From positions 124,001-188,000 of the forward strand of contig JALCPP010000005.1 in the NCBI GenBank assembly GCA_022650485.1: a stretch of 64,000 nucleotides of DNA. Reading direction: 5' to 3'. Within the stretch, counting starts at the first letter, position 1, and the number at the start of each line of letters is the position of its first letter. The stretch comes from Oscillospiraceae bacterium. GTDB lineage: Bacteria; Bacillota; Clostridia; Oscillospirales; Acutalibacteraceae. Positions 16,399 to 25,581 of the stretch are shown piece after piece. The notes under the pieces are model-generated. The model worked only from the letters and a program-made list of their open reading frames with translations. It was not told where the DNA came from and did no database searches. Position numbers and translations under genes: made by a program.

Positions 16399-17541
16399 AT
16401 GGCGGACTGGACGGGAACCGATTTTCATATTGGTGAGCTGAAGATACAGGCACCTGTGGTGCAGGGCGGAATGGGAATTGGAATTTCCATGAGCGGCCTT
16501 GCTTCTGCAGTGGCAAAGGAAGGCGGCATCGGAGTCATTTCGGCGGCCGGTGTCGGGGTGCTGTCCGGCGGAAGCGGAGCATTATCACAAGACCGCGCCG
16601 CGCTTCGTGTGGAAATTGCGAAGGCGCGTGCCAAGACCGATGGGGTGATCGGCGTGAATATTATGTCAGCGCTGACCAACTTTGAAGAGATGGCGCGTAC
16701 GGCAATGGAAGAAAAAATCGACATCATTTTTGCCGGTGCCGGTTTGCCGCTGCGCCTTCCGGAGTTTCGACCGCAGGGATGCCGCACCAAGCTGGTGCCG
16801 ATTGTATCTTCCGCGCGGGCGGCAGACCAGATCGCCAGGTGGTGGTTCAAGCGGTACCGGTGCATTCCGGACGCTTTTGTGGTGGAAGGCCCGAAAGCGG
16901 GCGGGCACCTCGGTTTTCATCCGGAGCAGATCGATGACCCGGATTACCGGCTTGAACGGATTATTCCGGAAGTCGTTGCGGCGGTGCGTCCCCATGAAAA
17001 GACGGCAGGGCGGAAAATTCCGGTGATTGCCGCCGGTGGCATTTTTACCGGGCAGGATATTTTTCGCTTTCTGCGTTTGGGCGCGTCGGCGGTGCAGATG
17101 GCGACGCGGTTTGTGGTCACAGAGGAATGCGATGCCGATATCAGGTTTAAACAGGCCTTTGTCAACTGCCGTGAAGAAGACATTGAAATGATTAAAAGTC
17201 CGGTTGGAATGCCGGGCAGAGCCATTAAAAATGAATTTTTGCAGCGCGCGGCATCCGGAGAGGAAAAGCCGAAGAACTGTCCTTATCACTGCATCGTATC
17301 CTGCCGACAGGAAAAGGGAGCCTACTGTATTACCCACGCGCTGGTAAATGCCTGCAGGGGTGACCTGAAAAACGGGTTTGTGTTTATTGGGGCAAACGGG
17401 AGCCGGGTCCGCGAAATTACGACGGTGCACCGGCTTATGGAAGAACTTGCTTCCGGTTATCAAAAGACGGCCCGTCTGGAGCAGCTGCCGGATGTGAAAG
17501 AAAACAAGACCCGTTTGCCGGGAAAGGAGACTGAAGAATGA
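16399..17541 (+). CDS. Nitronate monooxygenase-family flavoprotein with four-Cys cluster, possible FabX-like enzyme
   Basis: The 380-residue FMN-type TIM barrel of the NMO/FabK superfamily shows VVQGGMGIGISMSGLASAVA at the N terminus, EGPKAGGHLGFHP with the likely catalytic His170, and the phosphate loop PVIAAGGIFTGQDIFRF. Unlike FabK it has a C-terminal cluster Cys294-x3-Cys298-x3-Cys302-x7-Cys310, which could bind a metal or an iron-sulfur centre. In Helicobacter, FabX is an NMO-family protein with FMN and a [4Fe-4S] cluster that makes unsaturated acyl-ACP. This gene may do a similar job, which is inference from position and the Cys pattern. The ATG at 16399 follows GAAAGGAG. The frame overlaps fabF by four bases. 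Confidence 0.7.
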   Translation: MADWTGTDFHIGELKIQAPVVQGGMGIGISMSGLASAVAKEGGIGVISAAGVGVLSGGSGALSQDRAALRVEIAKARAKTDGVIGVNIMSALTNFEEMARTAMEEKIDIIFAGAGLPLRLPEFRPQGCRTKLVPIVSSARAADQIARWWFKRYRCIPDAFVVEGPKAGGHLGFHPEQIDDPDYRLERIIPEVVAAVRPHEKTAGRKIPVIAAGGIFTGQDIFRFLRLGASAVQMATRFVVTEECDADIRFKQAFVNCREEDIEMIKSPVGMPGRAIKNEFLQRAASGEEKPKNCPYHCIVSCRQEKGAYCITHALVNACRGDLKNGFVFIGANGSRVREITTVHRLMEELASGYQKTARLEQLPDVKENKTRLPGKETEE

Positions 17542-18776
17542 GAAGAGTTGCTGTAACGGGGCTGGGGGTTGTGTCCCCTGTCGGAAACAACGTGAAGGAA
17601 TTTTGGAACAGCCTGACACACGGGTCATGCGGGATTGGGTTTATCACAAAATTCGATACAACGGAGTTTAAAGTGAAAGTAGCGGCCGAGGTGAAAAATT
17701 TTGACCCATCCTGCTGTATGACAAAAAGCGAAGTTCGGAAAACAGACCTGTTTTCCCAGTATGCCCTGGCCGCGGCGGATCAGGCAATGAGCGACAGCGG
17801 CCTTTCCGGAATGGACCCGCGCCGGCTGGGGGTCTATGTTGGTTCAGGAATCGGCGGAATCCACACGATTGTCGAAGAGACGGAAAAATTGCTGAACCGG
17901 GGGCCGTCACGCATTTCTCCATTCTTTATCCCAAAAATGATCGGAAACATGGCGGCGGGAAATATCGCCATTCGGTATCAGGCGCAGGGGCCCTGTCTGC
18001 CGGTTGTCACGGCATGCGCAACTTCTTCTCATGCGGTTGGAGAGGCGTTTCGTGCCATCCAATACGGATATGCGGACGCGGTCATTGCGGGTGGGGCGGA
18101 GGCTTCTGTGATTCCCCTTGCCGTGGCAGGATTTATCAATTGCATGGCTCTTTCATCGACAAACGATCCGCTGAGCAGCTCGCTGCCGTTCGACAAGCGA
18201 AGGGACGGATTTGTCATGGGGGAAGGCGCCGGAATTCTGATTCTGGAAGAATATGAGCATGCCGTTTCGCGCGGCGCGAAAATTTATGCGGAGGTTACCG
18301 GCTATGGGAATACCTGCGACGCATACCATCCGACCGCTCCGCATCCAGAAGCGCGGGGCGGCGCGGAAGCGATTCGTCTGGCGGCGGAAGAATCCGGCAT
18401 CGGCACGGAAGACGTGCTTTACATCAACGCGCACGGCACCGGGACGCCGCTCAACGATAAATCTGAAACACTCGCGATCAAAAAGGGACTTCCGGATTTG
18501 GCCTATCAAGCATATATCAGCTCTACAAAGTCGATGACGGGGCATATGCTGGGCGCTGCCGGTGCGGTGGAGTCGATTGCGTCCGTTCTGGCGCTTTCCA
18601 CCGGAACGGTTCCGCCGACCATCGGATACCGTGAGCCGGACCCGGAATGCGACCTGAACTATGTGCCGAATCAGGCGGTACGACCCAATCCAAACTGTGC
18701 CCTCTCCATCTCGCTTGGTTTTGGCGGTCATAACGCCTGTATCGCATTTCGCAGAGGAATGGAGGTAACCCCATGA
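17538..18776 (+). CDS. fabF: 3-oxoacyl-ACP synthase II (FabF)
   Basis: FabF carries out the elongating condensations with malonyl-ACP. The 412-residue protein starts with RRVAVTGLGVVSPVGNN and has the Cys-His-His triad at Cys160 (TACATSS), His299 (NAHGTGTPLND) and His336 (SMTGHMLGAAGA). The C-terminal LGFGGHNACIAFRR is also standard. The start overlaps the previous gene by four bases and the stop overlaps accB by four bases. No FabB-type second elongating synthase is seen in the operon. Confidence 0.95.
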   Translation: MRRVAVTGLGVVSPVGNNVKEFWNSLTHGSCGIGFITKFDTTEFKVKVAAEVKNFDPSCCMTKSEVRKTDLFSQYALAAADQAMSDSGLSGMDPRRLGVYVGSGIGGIHTIVEETEKLLNRGPSRISPFFIPKMIGNMAAGNIAIRYQAQGPCLPVVTACATSSHAVGEAFRAIQYGYADAVIAGGAEASVIPLAVAGFINCMALSSTNDPLSSSLPFDKRRDGFVMGEGAGILILEEYEHAVSRGAKIYAEVTGYGNTCDAYHPTAPHPEARGGAEAIRLAAEESGIGTEDVLYINAHGTGTPLNDKSETLAIKKGLPDLAYQAYISSTKSMTGHMLGAAGAVESIASVLALSTGTVPPTIGYREPDPECDLNYVPNQAVRPNPNCALSISLGFGGHNACIAFRRGMEVTP

Positions 18777-19201
18777 TGATGGATTTGGAACAGGTTCGCG
18801 CGCTGGCGCAGATTCTTACCGAGCATGACCTGAGCGTGCTGGAACTGAGTAGTGGAGAAGACCGGATTAAACTGGAGCGCCGGCCCGCGGCCGTTCCAAT
18901 GCAGCCTGTACCGGTGCAGTCACCTGCGGCACAGGGCACCTGCACACAGGAACAGGCAGTGCAGAACGGTACGGAGATTCAGTCCCCGATGGTCGGGGTG
19001 TTTTATGCCGCGCCGTCGCCGGATGCGGAGCCGTTTGTAAAGGTTGGCAGCCATGTGAAAAAAGGCGATGTACTCTGCGTGATTGAAGCGATGAAGCTGA
19101 TGAATGAAGTGAACGCGGAGCAGGATGGTACCATTCAAAAGATCTGCGTTCAGAATGAAGAAGTTGTTGAATACGGACAAACACTTTTTTTCATTGAGTA
19201 A
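18773..19201 (+). CDS. accB: Biotin carboxyl carrier protein of acetyl-CoA carboxylase
   Basis: The 142-residue AccB carries biotin between the carboxylase and transferase subunits of acetyl-CoA carboxylase. The N-terminal helix is followed by a Pro/Gln/Ala-rich linker (about residues 40-65) and a biotinyl domain. The biotin is attached to Lys108 in VIEAMKLMNEV. Three ATG codons stand in a row at the start behind AATGGAGGTAA, so the start could be 18773, 18776 or 18779. It lies between fabF and fabZ. Confidence 0.94.
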   Translation: MMMDLEQVRALAQILTEHDLSVLELSSGEDRIKLERRPAAVPMQPVPVQSPAAQGTCTQEQAVQNGTEIQSPMVGVFYAAPSPDAEPFVKVGSHVKKGDVLCVIEAMKLMNEVNAEQDGTIQKICVQNEEVVEYGQTLFFIE

Positions 19202-19254
19202 CAGGCGAAAATTTGCCGAAGAAAATTCAGCCGTAAGGCGGAATGGAGGAGCCT

Positions 19255-19701
19255 ATGAATCGGGAAGAACTGATGCAAATACTGCCGCACCGCCCGCCGA
19301 TGCTGTTAATTGATGAAGCAGAAAAAGGGAGGGACGGCAAAGCGCACGGGGTTTATACAGTTCGGGGTGACGAGTGGTTTTTGCAGGGACATTTTCCTGG
19401 AATGCCGATTGTTCCAGGTGTGATTCAATGTGAGATGATGGCGCAGACCTGTTGTGTCCTGGTCAGTGGGTCATCAGAACCGGTTACCCCAATGTTTGCG
19501 GGAATCGACAAGGCGCGGTTCCGGAAAAACATTTTGCCGGGCGACCGGATTGAAATGGTCTGCGAAATTGTCCGGGCAAAGGGACCGTTCTTCTTCGCAA
19601 AAGGGTCTGGTTTTGTAAACGGGAAACTTTGTGTGAGCGGGGAGTTTTCATTTGCCCTGGTCAAGACGGGGGGAGAGTCGCCGTGTTTTCAAAAATCCTG
19701 A
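19255..19701 (+). CDS. fabZ: 3-hydroxyacyl-ACP dehydratase (FabZ)
   Basis: FabZ removes water from 3-hydroxyacyl-ACP. The 148-residue hot-dog fold protein begins with ILPHRPPMLLIDEA and has the catalytic pair His46 (GHFPGMPIVPG) and Glu60 (QCEMMAQ). The ATG at 19255 follows ATGGAGGAG. The ATG 12 bases upstream lies in that ribosome site. The 3' end overlaps the accC start by 19 bases. No FabA, FabM or FabN is in the operon, which leaves the origin of unsaturated chains open. Confidence 0.94.
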   Translation: MNREELMQILPHRPPMLLIDEAEKGRDGKAHGVYTVRGDEWFLQGHFPGMPIVPGVIQCEMMAQTCCVLVSGSSEPVTPMFAGIDKARFRKNILPGDRIEMVCEIVRAKGPFFFAKGSGFVNGKLCVSGEFSFALVKTGGESPCFQKS

Positions 19702-21023
19702 TTGTAAACCGCGGGGAAATCGCCGTCCGGATTATTCGCGCCTGCCGGGAAATGGGAATTTCAACGGTTGCGGTGTATTCGGAAGCCGACCGGGACGCAC
19801 TGCATGTCAGTCTTGCGGATGAATGCTACTGTATCGGCCCGGCGCGAGCCAAAGACAGCTACCTGAATATGAGCGCCGTTTTGTCCGCGGCGGATGTGAG
19901 CGGGGCGCAGGCGATTCATCCCGGTTACGGGCTTTTATCGGAAAATGCGGAATTTGCCCGCCTGTGTTCAAAATGCGGGATGACGTTTATCGGCCCTTCT
20001 CCGGAAGTGTTGTCTAAGATGGGGGATAAAGACGAGGCTAAGCGCACGATGAAAGCAGCGCAGGTTCCTGTGATTCCAGGTTCCGGTTTGGTGAAGAATC
20101 CGGATGAGGCAGAGCGTGCGGCGGCTGAAATCGGATATCCGTTTCTGATCAAGGCGCGCGCCGGGGGCGGAGGCCGTGGAATCCGTCTGATTCGGTCCGA
20201 AAAGGAATTTGCTCCCGCATTTGCCCAGGCGTCCGAAGAAGCGGAAAATGCATTCGGCGACGGCGGCATGTATCTGGAAAAATTCATGACCGGCGTAAAA
20301 CATATCGAAATGCAGATTTTGTGCGATACGCAGGGTAACGTCGTTTGTCTTGGTGAACGGGACTGCTCCATGCAGAGGAAAAATCAAAAAGTCTTAGAAG
20401 AAAGTCCGTCTCCGGCGGTTTCATCCATCCAGAGAAAAGAGCTTTCCAAATTATGCGAACGCGCTGCGCGCGCGGTTGGCTACACCGGTGTTGGCACGAT
20501 CGAGTTTTTAATGGACCGTGACGGCCATTTTTATTTTATGGAGATGAATACCCGCCTGCAGGTGGAGCACCCTGTGACCGAAATGGTGACGGGAATTGAT
20601 CTGGTCAAATGGCAGATCAGGGTTGCCGCGGGGCTTCCGCTGGACTTTACAGCGAAAGAGGTTCCCCTGCGCGGACACGCGATTGAGTGCCGGATTAACG
20701 CGGAAAATCCGAAGAAGAATTTCCGCCCCGGGTGCGGAAAAATCTCGCTGCTGCATTTTCCGGGCGGGCCGTCGGTACGGTTTGACACCGCTCTGTACCC
20801 GGATTATGTGGTGCCTCCCTTTTATGATTCCATGATCGGTAAGTTGATTGTCCACGCAAAGACCAGGGAAGAGGCCGTTCGTAAAATGCAGGCGGCGCTT
20901 TGTGAACTGGTGGTTGAGGGAGTGGACCAGAATGTGGAATTCCTTTTGGAGCTGCTGCGGGAGGACGTCTTTCAGTCCGGCAGGTACACTACATCCACTC
21001 TTGCGGAACGGGGGAACTTATGA
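19683..21023 (+). CDS. accC: Biotin carboxylase subunit of acetyl-CoA carboxylase
   Basis: AccC carboxylates biotin with bicarbonate and ATP. From the GTG at 19683 (GGGGGAG five bases before it) the protein has 446 residues. It starts with FSKILIVNRGEIAVRIIRAC, the hallmark of the family, and has the ATP-grasp loop KARAGGGGRGIRL, ERDCSMQRKNQKV, and FLMDRDGHFYFMEMNTR-LQVEHPVTE in the active site. The longer frame starting at 19629 lies inside fabZ and has no such ribosome site. It overlaps accD by four bases. Confidence 0.95.
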   Translation: MFSKILIVNRGEIAVRIIRACREMGISTVAVYSEADRDALHVSLADECYCIGPARAKDSYLNMSAVLSAADVSGAQAIHPGYGLLSENAEFARLCSKCGMTFIGPSPEVLSKMGDKDEAKRTMKAAQVPVIPGSGLVKNPDEAERAAAEIGYPFLIKARAGGGGRGIRLIRSEKEFAPAFAQASEEAENAFGDGGMYLEKFMTGVKHIEMQILCDTQGNVVCLGERDCSMQRKNQKVLEESPSPAVSSIQRKELSKLCERAARAVGYTGVGTIEFLMDRDGHFYFMEMNTRLQVEHPVTEMVTGIDLVKWQIRVAAGLPLDFTAKEVPLRGHAIECRINAENPKKNFRPGCGKISLLHFPGGPSVRFDTALYPDYVVPPFYDSMIGKLIVHAKTREEAVRKMQAALCELVVEGVDQNVEFLLELLREDVFQSGRYTTSTLAERGNL

Positions 21024-21901
21024 TTCGCAGAGGCCTTTTCAAGCATCCGAAAAATGATCTGGAAGGGGAGATCGGGCACGACAGAACGCCCGGGCCTTTT
21101 GTTCCGGAAAATCTGTGTGTTACCTGCCCTTCCTGCAGAAAGCTGTTGTTTCGCGACGCGCTTGCGGACACAAGCGATGTCTGCCCGCGCTGCGGCTGGC
21201 ATTTTCGAATGAGCGCAAGACGGCGGATCGCTTTGATTTCGGATGAAGGTACGTTTCGGGAACAGGATGCGGACGTTGTGTCGCAGAATCCATTGCATTT
21301 TCCCGGGTATGACGAAAAAATTAAGCGTGCGCGGCGCACGGAGGCGGGAAAGGATGAGGTTGTCTGCGGTATCTGCCGGATTGGCGGGTTGAAATGTTGT
21401 GTGTTTGCCATGGAGCCTGCTTTTATGATGGGCAGCATGGGGACGGCGGTCGGGGAAAAAATTACGCGCTTGTTTGAGCATGCGACAAAGGCTGGCCTTC
21501 CGGTGGTTGGATTTACCGTTTCCGGCGGGGCGCGCATGCAGGAGGGAATTCTTGCTTTAATGCAGATGGCAAAGACAAGCGGGGCGGTTCGGCGGCACAG
21601 CGACGCCGGCCTTCTTTATATTGCGGTTTTGACCAACCCGACGACAGGCGGCGTGACCGCCAGCTTTGCCATGGAGGCCGATATTATTCTGGCGGAACCC
21701 GGCGCCCTGGTCGGGTTTGCCGGACCGCGCGTGATTGAGCAGACCATACGGCAGAAGCTGCCGCAGGGCTTTCAGCGCGCGGAGTTTTTGCTGGAAAAAG
21801 GCTTTGTGGACCAGATCAGCAATCGAAAGACACAGAAACAGCTGATTTCCAGACTGCTGGAATTTCATGTGGGGGGTGAGCGCACGGATGAACGCCTATG
21901 A
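21020..21901 (+). CDS. accD: Acetyl-CoA carboxylase carboxyltransferase subunit beta
   Basis: AccD with AccA transfers the carboxyl group from biotin to acetyl-CoA. The 293-residue protein has the N-terminal zinc ribbon Cys36-x2-Cys39-x15-Cys55-x2-Cys58, then the crotonase-like domain with FTVSGGARMQEGILALMQMA and LTNPTTGGVTASFAM, and FAGPRVIEQTIRQKLP. All are standard for AccD. The start overlaps accC (ATGA) and the end overlaps accA by 14 bases. Confidence 0.95.
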   Translation: MIRRGLFKHPKNDLEGEIGHDRTPGPFVPENLCVTCPSCRKLLFRDALADTSDVCPRCGWHFRMSARRRIALISDEGTFREQDADVVSQNPLHFPGYDEKIKRARRTEAGKDEVVCGICRIGGLKCCVFAMEPAFMMGSMGTAVGEKITRLFEHATKAGLPVVGFTVSGGARMQEGILALMQMAKTSGAVRRHSDAGLLYIAVLTNPTTGGVTASFAMEADIILAEPGALVGFAGPRVIEQTIRQKLPQGFQRAEFLLEKGFVDQISNRKTQKQLISRLLEFHVGGERTDERL

Positions 21902-22685
21902 AAAACTGCTCGCCGCCCGGTCAAACGACCGCGCGACTGCAAAGGATTATATCGCGAGACTGTTTCTTCATTTTGTGGAACTGCACGGTGACCGGCGGTA
22001 CGGGGACGACCCCGCGGTGATAACGGGAATCGGGATGCTGGGGCGGACTCCGGTCACGGTCATCGGAATTGAAAAAGGGCACGGCACAAAAGAAAAAATT
22101 GCGCGCAACTTTGGTTCCGCCCATCCGGAAGGATACCGCAAGGCCCTTCGTCAGATGCGCCTTGCGGAAAAATTCGGCCGCCCCGTCATCTGCTTTGTGG
22201 ACACAGCGGGTGCCTATTGCGGCATTGGTGCGGAAGAACGCGGGCAGGGGCAGGCAATTGCGGAAAACCTGACGGAACTGATGGGACTGAAAGTCCCTGT
22301 CATTTCTATCCTGATCGGGGAGGGTGGAAGCGGCGGCGCTTTGGCACTGGCGGTTGCCGACGAGGTTTGGATGTTGGAAAATGCCGTGTATTCGGTGATT
22401 TCGCCGGAGGGCTGCGCCAGCATTTTGTGGAAAGATTCCGGGCGGGCGAAAGATGCGGCGGAGCACCTGAAAATCACAGCGCAGGATTTGCTTTCCCTGC
22501 ATGTAATTGACCGCATTATTCCTGAGGGCTTGGGTTTTTCCAAAACCTGCGCCTTTCTCAAAATACAGCTGATCCGCACGTTAAACCGCAGCCGTGCACT
22601 CAGTACGGAAGAGCTGTTAAATCTTCGGTATGAAAGATTTCGCCGGATAGGAGATCATGTGGTATATCCTGCGGATAGCACATAA
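21888..22685 (+). CDS. accA: Acetyl-CoA carboxylase carboxyltransferase subunit alpha
   Basis: This is the partner of AccD in the carboxyltransferase. The 265-residue protein is slightly shorter than the E. coli form at the N terminus, as usual in Firmicutes. Visible motifs are LHGDRRYGDDPAVITGIG, FGSAHPEGYRKALR, CFVDTAGAYCGIGAEERGQG and IGEGGSGGALALAVADEV. I prefer the ATG at 21888 (GGGGGGTG ten bases before it) to the ATG at 21867, which lies upstream of that site. It is the last gene of the fab-acc operon, followed by a strong terminator. Confidence 0.95.
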   Translation: MNAYEKLLAARSNDRATAKDYIARLFLHFVELHGDRRYGDDPAVITGIGMLGRTPVTVIGIEKGHGTKEKIARNFGSAHPEGYRKALRQMRLAEKFGRPVICFVDTAGAYCGIGAEERGQGQAIAENLTELMGLKVPVISILIGEGGSGGALALAVADEVWMLENAVYSVISPEGCASILWKDSGRAKDAAEHLKITAQDLLSLHVIDRIIPEGLGFSKTCAFLKIQLIRTLNRSRALSTEELLNLRYERFRRIGDHVVYPADST

Positions 22686-22726
22686 AAAAGCCCCGAATGA
22701 TCGTTGAGATCATTCGGGGCTTTCTG
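22684..22726. terminator. Bidirectional terminator between the fab-acc and opp operons
   Basis: A perfect 16-bp stem AAAGCCCCGAATGATC/GATCATTCGGGGCTTT (22687-22702 and 22708-22723) has A and T runs on its two sides. It lies between two convergent operons and should stop both. Confidence 0.92.
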
Positions 22727-22739
22727 TATCTGAATTTTC

Positions 22740-24401
22740 TTAGCTCTTTGCGCCAATCGTAGCATAAGTGAAGATTTTATCACCAAGTGAAGTTGCCACA
22801 ACACCGGTAATATTCGGGTTGAGCAGATAAACGTCGGTGTAGAAATAAATCGGGCATACCGGCATTTCTTTCATCAGAATGGTTTCAGCGTCATGCATGG
22901 CCTGCATACGCACTGCCTGATCGCCCGTGCCCTTTGCCTTTGCAATCAATGCGTCATACTCTGTGTTGGACCAGTGGGCATCATTGTTGCCGCTGGTGGT
23001 CATCCACATGTCAAGGTAGGAAATCGGGTCGTTATAGTCTGCAATCCAGCCATGACGGCAAATCTCGAAATTGCCCTTGTGGCGGTTGTCAATAAAGACT
23101 GCCCATTCCTGGGAAGCAATGGTGCAGTTGATGCCGAGTTCTTCTTTCCAAATGTTCTGAAGAGCTTCGGCGATGGCCTTATGGCCGCTGTTTGTGTTGT
23201 AGGAATATTCAAAGGTCGGGAAATCCTTGCCATCCGGATAACCGGCTTCAGCAAGCAGTTGCTTGGCTTTGGCTACATTTGCTTCGTAGTCCTCGTCTTT
23301 TACGGAGAAATAGCTGCCGCCTACCTCGCGGAATTCTTTGGAAGAATCAGCGTCGCTGACACCGGTGGAAACAAACGCGTCCGCCGGAATCTGGCCGGCC
23401 TTTGTAATTTTTTCAACAATATAGTTGCGGTCGATGACAAGAGAGAGTGCCTGACGGACTTTTTCATTGTCAAACGGTGCTTTTTTGGTGTTGAAGCAAA
23501 CATAATATGTTGCCGCCTGCTCCATGTTGTGGTAATCTTCTTTTGTTGCCCAGTTTTCCTGTTCTTCCACCGGGTAGGAATCGGCAAACTGCAGTTCACC
23601 GTTCTGGTATGCAGCCTGAATGGAGGCGTCGTCTTCCATCAGCATGAATGTGATCTGGTCGACGGTTACGGCATCCTTGTTATAATACGTGTCGCTCTTC
23701 TGTTCAATGATGCTTTCCTTATGGTTCCAGGCTGTCATGTGATAAGGACCGTTGCTGATATAAGTTTTGGGGTCCTGGGTCCATTTATCGTTGCCGTCCA
23801 CCATATCCTTGCGGAGTGGGTAATACATGGGGCGGGCAAGCAGCTCCATAAAATAGGCGCAGGGCGCAGTCAATTTAATGGTGAGATGCTTATCATCCGC
23901 TGCGGTGATGCCAAGGCTTGTTACATCCTTGTTTTCACCGGTGTAAATTGCTGTGCCGTTTACCACCGGGTCAAGCATATAGCTGTATTCGGAAGCAGTT
24001 TTCGGGTCTACGATACGCTGCCAGGCATAGACAAAATCCTGTGCGGTTACGTCTTTGCCGTCTGACCATTTAATATCGTCGCGCAGGGTGACGTCATAGG
24101 TCAGACCATCGTCGCTTACCTCGATGTCTTTTGCCTGTCCTTTGGCGATTTTGCCGTCTTTATCCACTTTGGTCAGGCCTTCAAAGGCATGCTCAATGTA
24201 GATGAAGCCGTCAACTGAAGTGTTCAGCGCGGGGTCGATGGAATCCGGTTCGGCACCTACGTTAACAGTCAGGTTTTTAGACTGCGCTGCAGATTCCTCT
24301 CCGGACGCTGATGATGTTTGCGACGCGGAACCGCCGCATCCGGTGAATGCCATCGCGATCATTACAACAGCAAGTACCGAAGACAATAGCTTTTTTGTCA
24401 T
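22740..24401 (-). CDS. oppA: Oligopeptide ABC transporter substrate-binding lipoprotein
   Basis: The 553-residue extracytoplasmic solute-binding protein belongs to family 5. It has a lipoprotein signal peptide ending in the lipobox AFTGC (Cys at about residue 22) and a Ser/Ala/Glu-rich linker. Family motifs include VNVGAEPDSIDPALNTSVDG, DGLTYDVTLRDDIKWSDG and VDPKTASEYSYML. It delivers peptides to OppBCDF. The ATG at 24401 follows TTGGAGGG. The longer frame adds 49 residues without a signal. It is the last gene of the operon, about 190 bp after oppF, and possibly has its own promoter to give higher expression. Confidence 0.92.
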   Translation of the reverse strand: MTKKLLSSVLAVVMIAMAFTGCGGSASQTSSASGEESAAQSKNLTVNVGAEPDSIDPALNTSVDGFIYIEHAFEGLTKVDKDGKIAKGQAKDIEVSDDGLTYDVTLRDDIKWSDGKDVTAQDFVYAWQRIVDPKTASEYSYMLDPVVNGTAIYTGENKDVTSLGITAADDKHLTIKLTAPCAYFMELLARPMYYPLRKDMVDGNDKWTQDPKTYISNGPYHMTAWNHKESIIEQKSDTYYNKDAVTVDQITFMLMEDDASIQAAYQNGELQFADSYPVEEQENWATKEDYHNMEQAATYYVCFNTKKAPFDNEKVRQALSLVIDRNYIVEKITKAGQIPADAFVSTGVSDADSSKEFREVGGSYFSVKDEDYEANVAKAKQLLAEAGYPDGKDFPTFEYSYNTNSGHKAIAEALQNIWKEELGINCTIASQEWAVFIDNRHKGNFEICRHGWIADYNDPISYLDMWMTTSGNNDAHWSNTEYDALIAKAKGTGDQAVRMQAMHDAETILMKEMPVCPIYFYTDVYLLNPNITGVVATSLGDKIFTYATIGAKS

Positions 24402-24516
24402 AAACTTTCCCTCCAAATGAAAATATTTGCATTTATTACGTGGCCTTGGTTCGCCAATTGAAAAATAAAATGATTTCGAAATCAAATGGCGCGTTTGCCA
24501 GAAAGCACTGATATGG

Positions 24517-24548
24517 TTGTGTATTCCGCAAGTTATTGTATACCGCAA
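24517..24548 (-). promoter_or_regulatory. Imperfect direct repeat before oppA, possible operator
   Basis: On the minus strand TTGCGGTATACAA is followed 17 bases on by TTGCGGAATACACAA. Two similar sites in one helical phase in the oppF-oppA gap could be a regulator site. No confident promoter is visible with them. Confidence 0.3.
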
Positions 24549-24594
24549 AGCACGATTTTAGCCGAAATACATAATATTTTTCATTAAACGAGGC

Positions 24595-25581
24595 CTAATG
24601 CACTTCAGGGTTCCCTATTTCCTTAATCCTGTGGCATGCGGCGAAGTGCCCCGGTTCATATTCCTGCATTTCAGGAACTGCCTTGGCACAGCTTGGCACC
24701 GCATAGGGGCATCTGGTACGAAAACGGCAGCCGCTGGGCGGGTTCAGGGGACTGGGAACATCGCCTTCCAGCACAATTCTTTCCTTCTGGCGGCTGGTTT
24801 TCGGGTCTGGAATCGGAATTGCGGAAAGCAGACTCTGTGTATAAGGATGAAGCGGCTTTGTATACAGTGTTTCACTGTCTGCAAGCTCGACTAATTTACC
24901 GAGATACATGACACCGATTCGATTGCTGATGTGTTTAACAACGGCAAGGTCATGCGCAATGAAAAGGTAGGTCAGGCCCAGCTCGTTCTGCAGGTCTTCA
25001 AACATGTTGATGACCTGTGCCTGAATGGATACGTCCAAAGCGGAAATCGGTTCGTCGCAGACAATAAATTCAGGGTTAACCGCCAGCGCGCGCGCAATGC
25101 CGATTCTTTGGCGCTGTCCGCCGGAAAATTCGTGCGGGTAGCGGTTTGCATGTTCACTGTTCAGACCGACTCGGTTCAAAAGAGCAAGAATTTTGTCTTT
25201 GCGTTCGGCTTTGGAAGAGGCAAGCCCATGAATATCAATTGCTTCACCGACAATGTCGCCGACTGTCATTCGGGAATCGAGGGAAGCGTAAGGGTCTTGA
25301 AAAACAATCTGCATTTTTTTGCGGTACGGTTTAAAATCGACATGTGTCACGTCGACCCCGTCATAAATAATCTTGCCGCTGGTTGGTTCATACAGTCTTA
25401 AAATAGTGCGGCCCGTCGTGGTTTTTCCACAGCCGCTTTCCCCCACCAATCCAAAGGTTTCGCCGCGGTTAATGTAAAAGCTGACATCGTCAACCGCCTG
25501 CACATAGCCTTTTTTAAAGGAACCCGTTTTTACCGGGAAATATTGCTTGAGGTGCTGTACCTCCAATAATTTTTCACTCAT
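24595..25581 (-). CDS. oppF: Oligopeptide ABC transporter ATP-binding protein
   Basis: The 328-residue ATPase is one of the two that drive peptide import. It has Walker [16 protein letters not shown], the signature [16 protein letters not shown], Walker [17 protein letters not shown], and the C-terminal oligopeptide-transporter extension with [15 protein letters not shown] and further Cys residues that in this family can bind an iron-sulfur centre. OppF is chosen over OppD because it starts with [15 protein letters not shown]. It overlaps oppD by eight bases behind AAGGAG. Confidence 0.92.
   Translation of the reverse strand: MSEKLLEVQHLKQYFPVKTGSFKKGYVQAVDDVSFYINRGETFGLVGESGCGKTTTGRTILRLYEPTSGKIIYDGVDVTHVDFKPYRKKMQIVFQDPYASLDSRMTVGDIVGEAIDIHGLASSKAERKDKILALLNRVGLNSEHANRYPHEFSGGQRQRIGIARALAVNPEFIVCDEPISALDVSIQAQVINMFEDLQNELGLTYLFIAHDLAVVKHISNRIGVMYLGKLVELADSETLYTKPLHPYTQSLLSAIPIPDPKTSRQKERIVLEGDVPSPLNPPSGCRFRTRCPYAVPSCAKAVPEMQEYEPGHFAACHRIKEIGNPEVH

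Noticed and set aside
16666-17628. Minus-strand open frame of 320 codons
   Set aside because: Antisense to the NMO-family gene and the start of fabF. It has no recognisable motif and is rich in Arg, His and Pro as expected for shadows of GC-richer genes.
22893-24065. Plus-strand open frame of 390 codons
   Set aside because: It lies wholly antisense to oppA, has no ribosome site and reads like a mirrored coding strand rich in Val and Cys. It is a by-product of the codon use of oppA.
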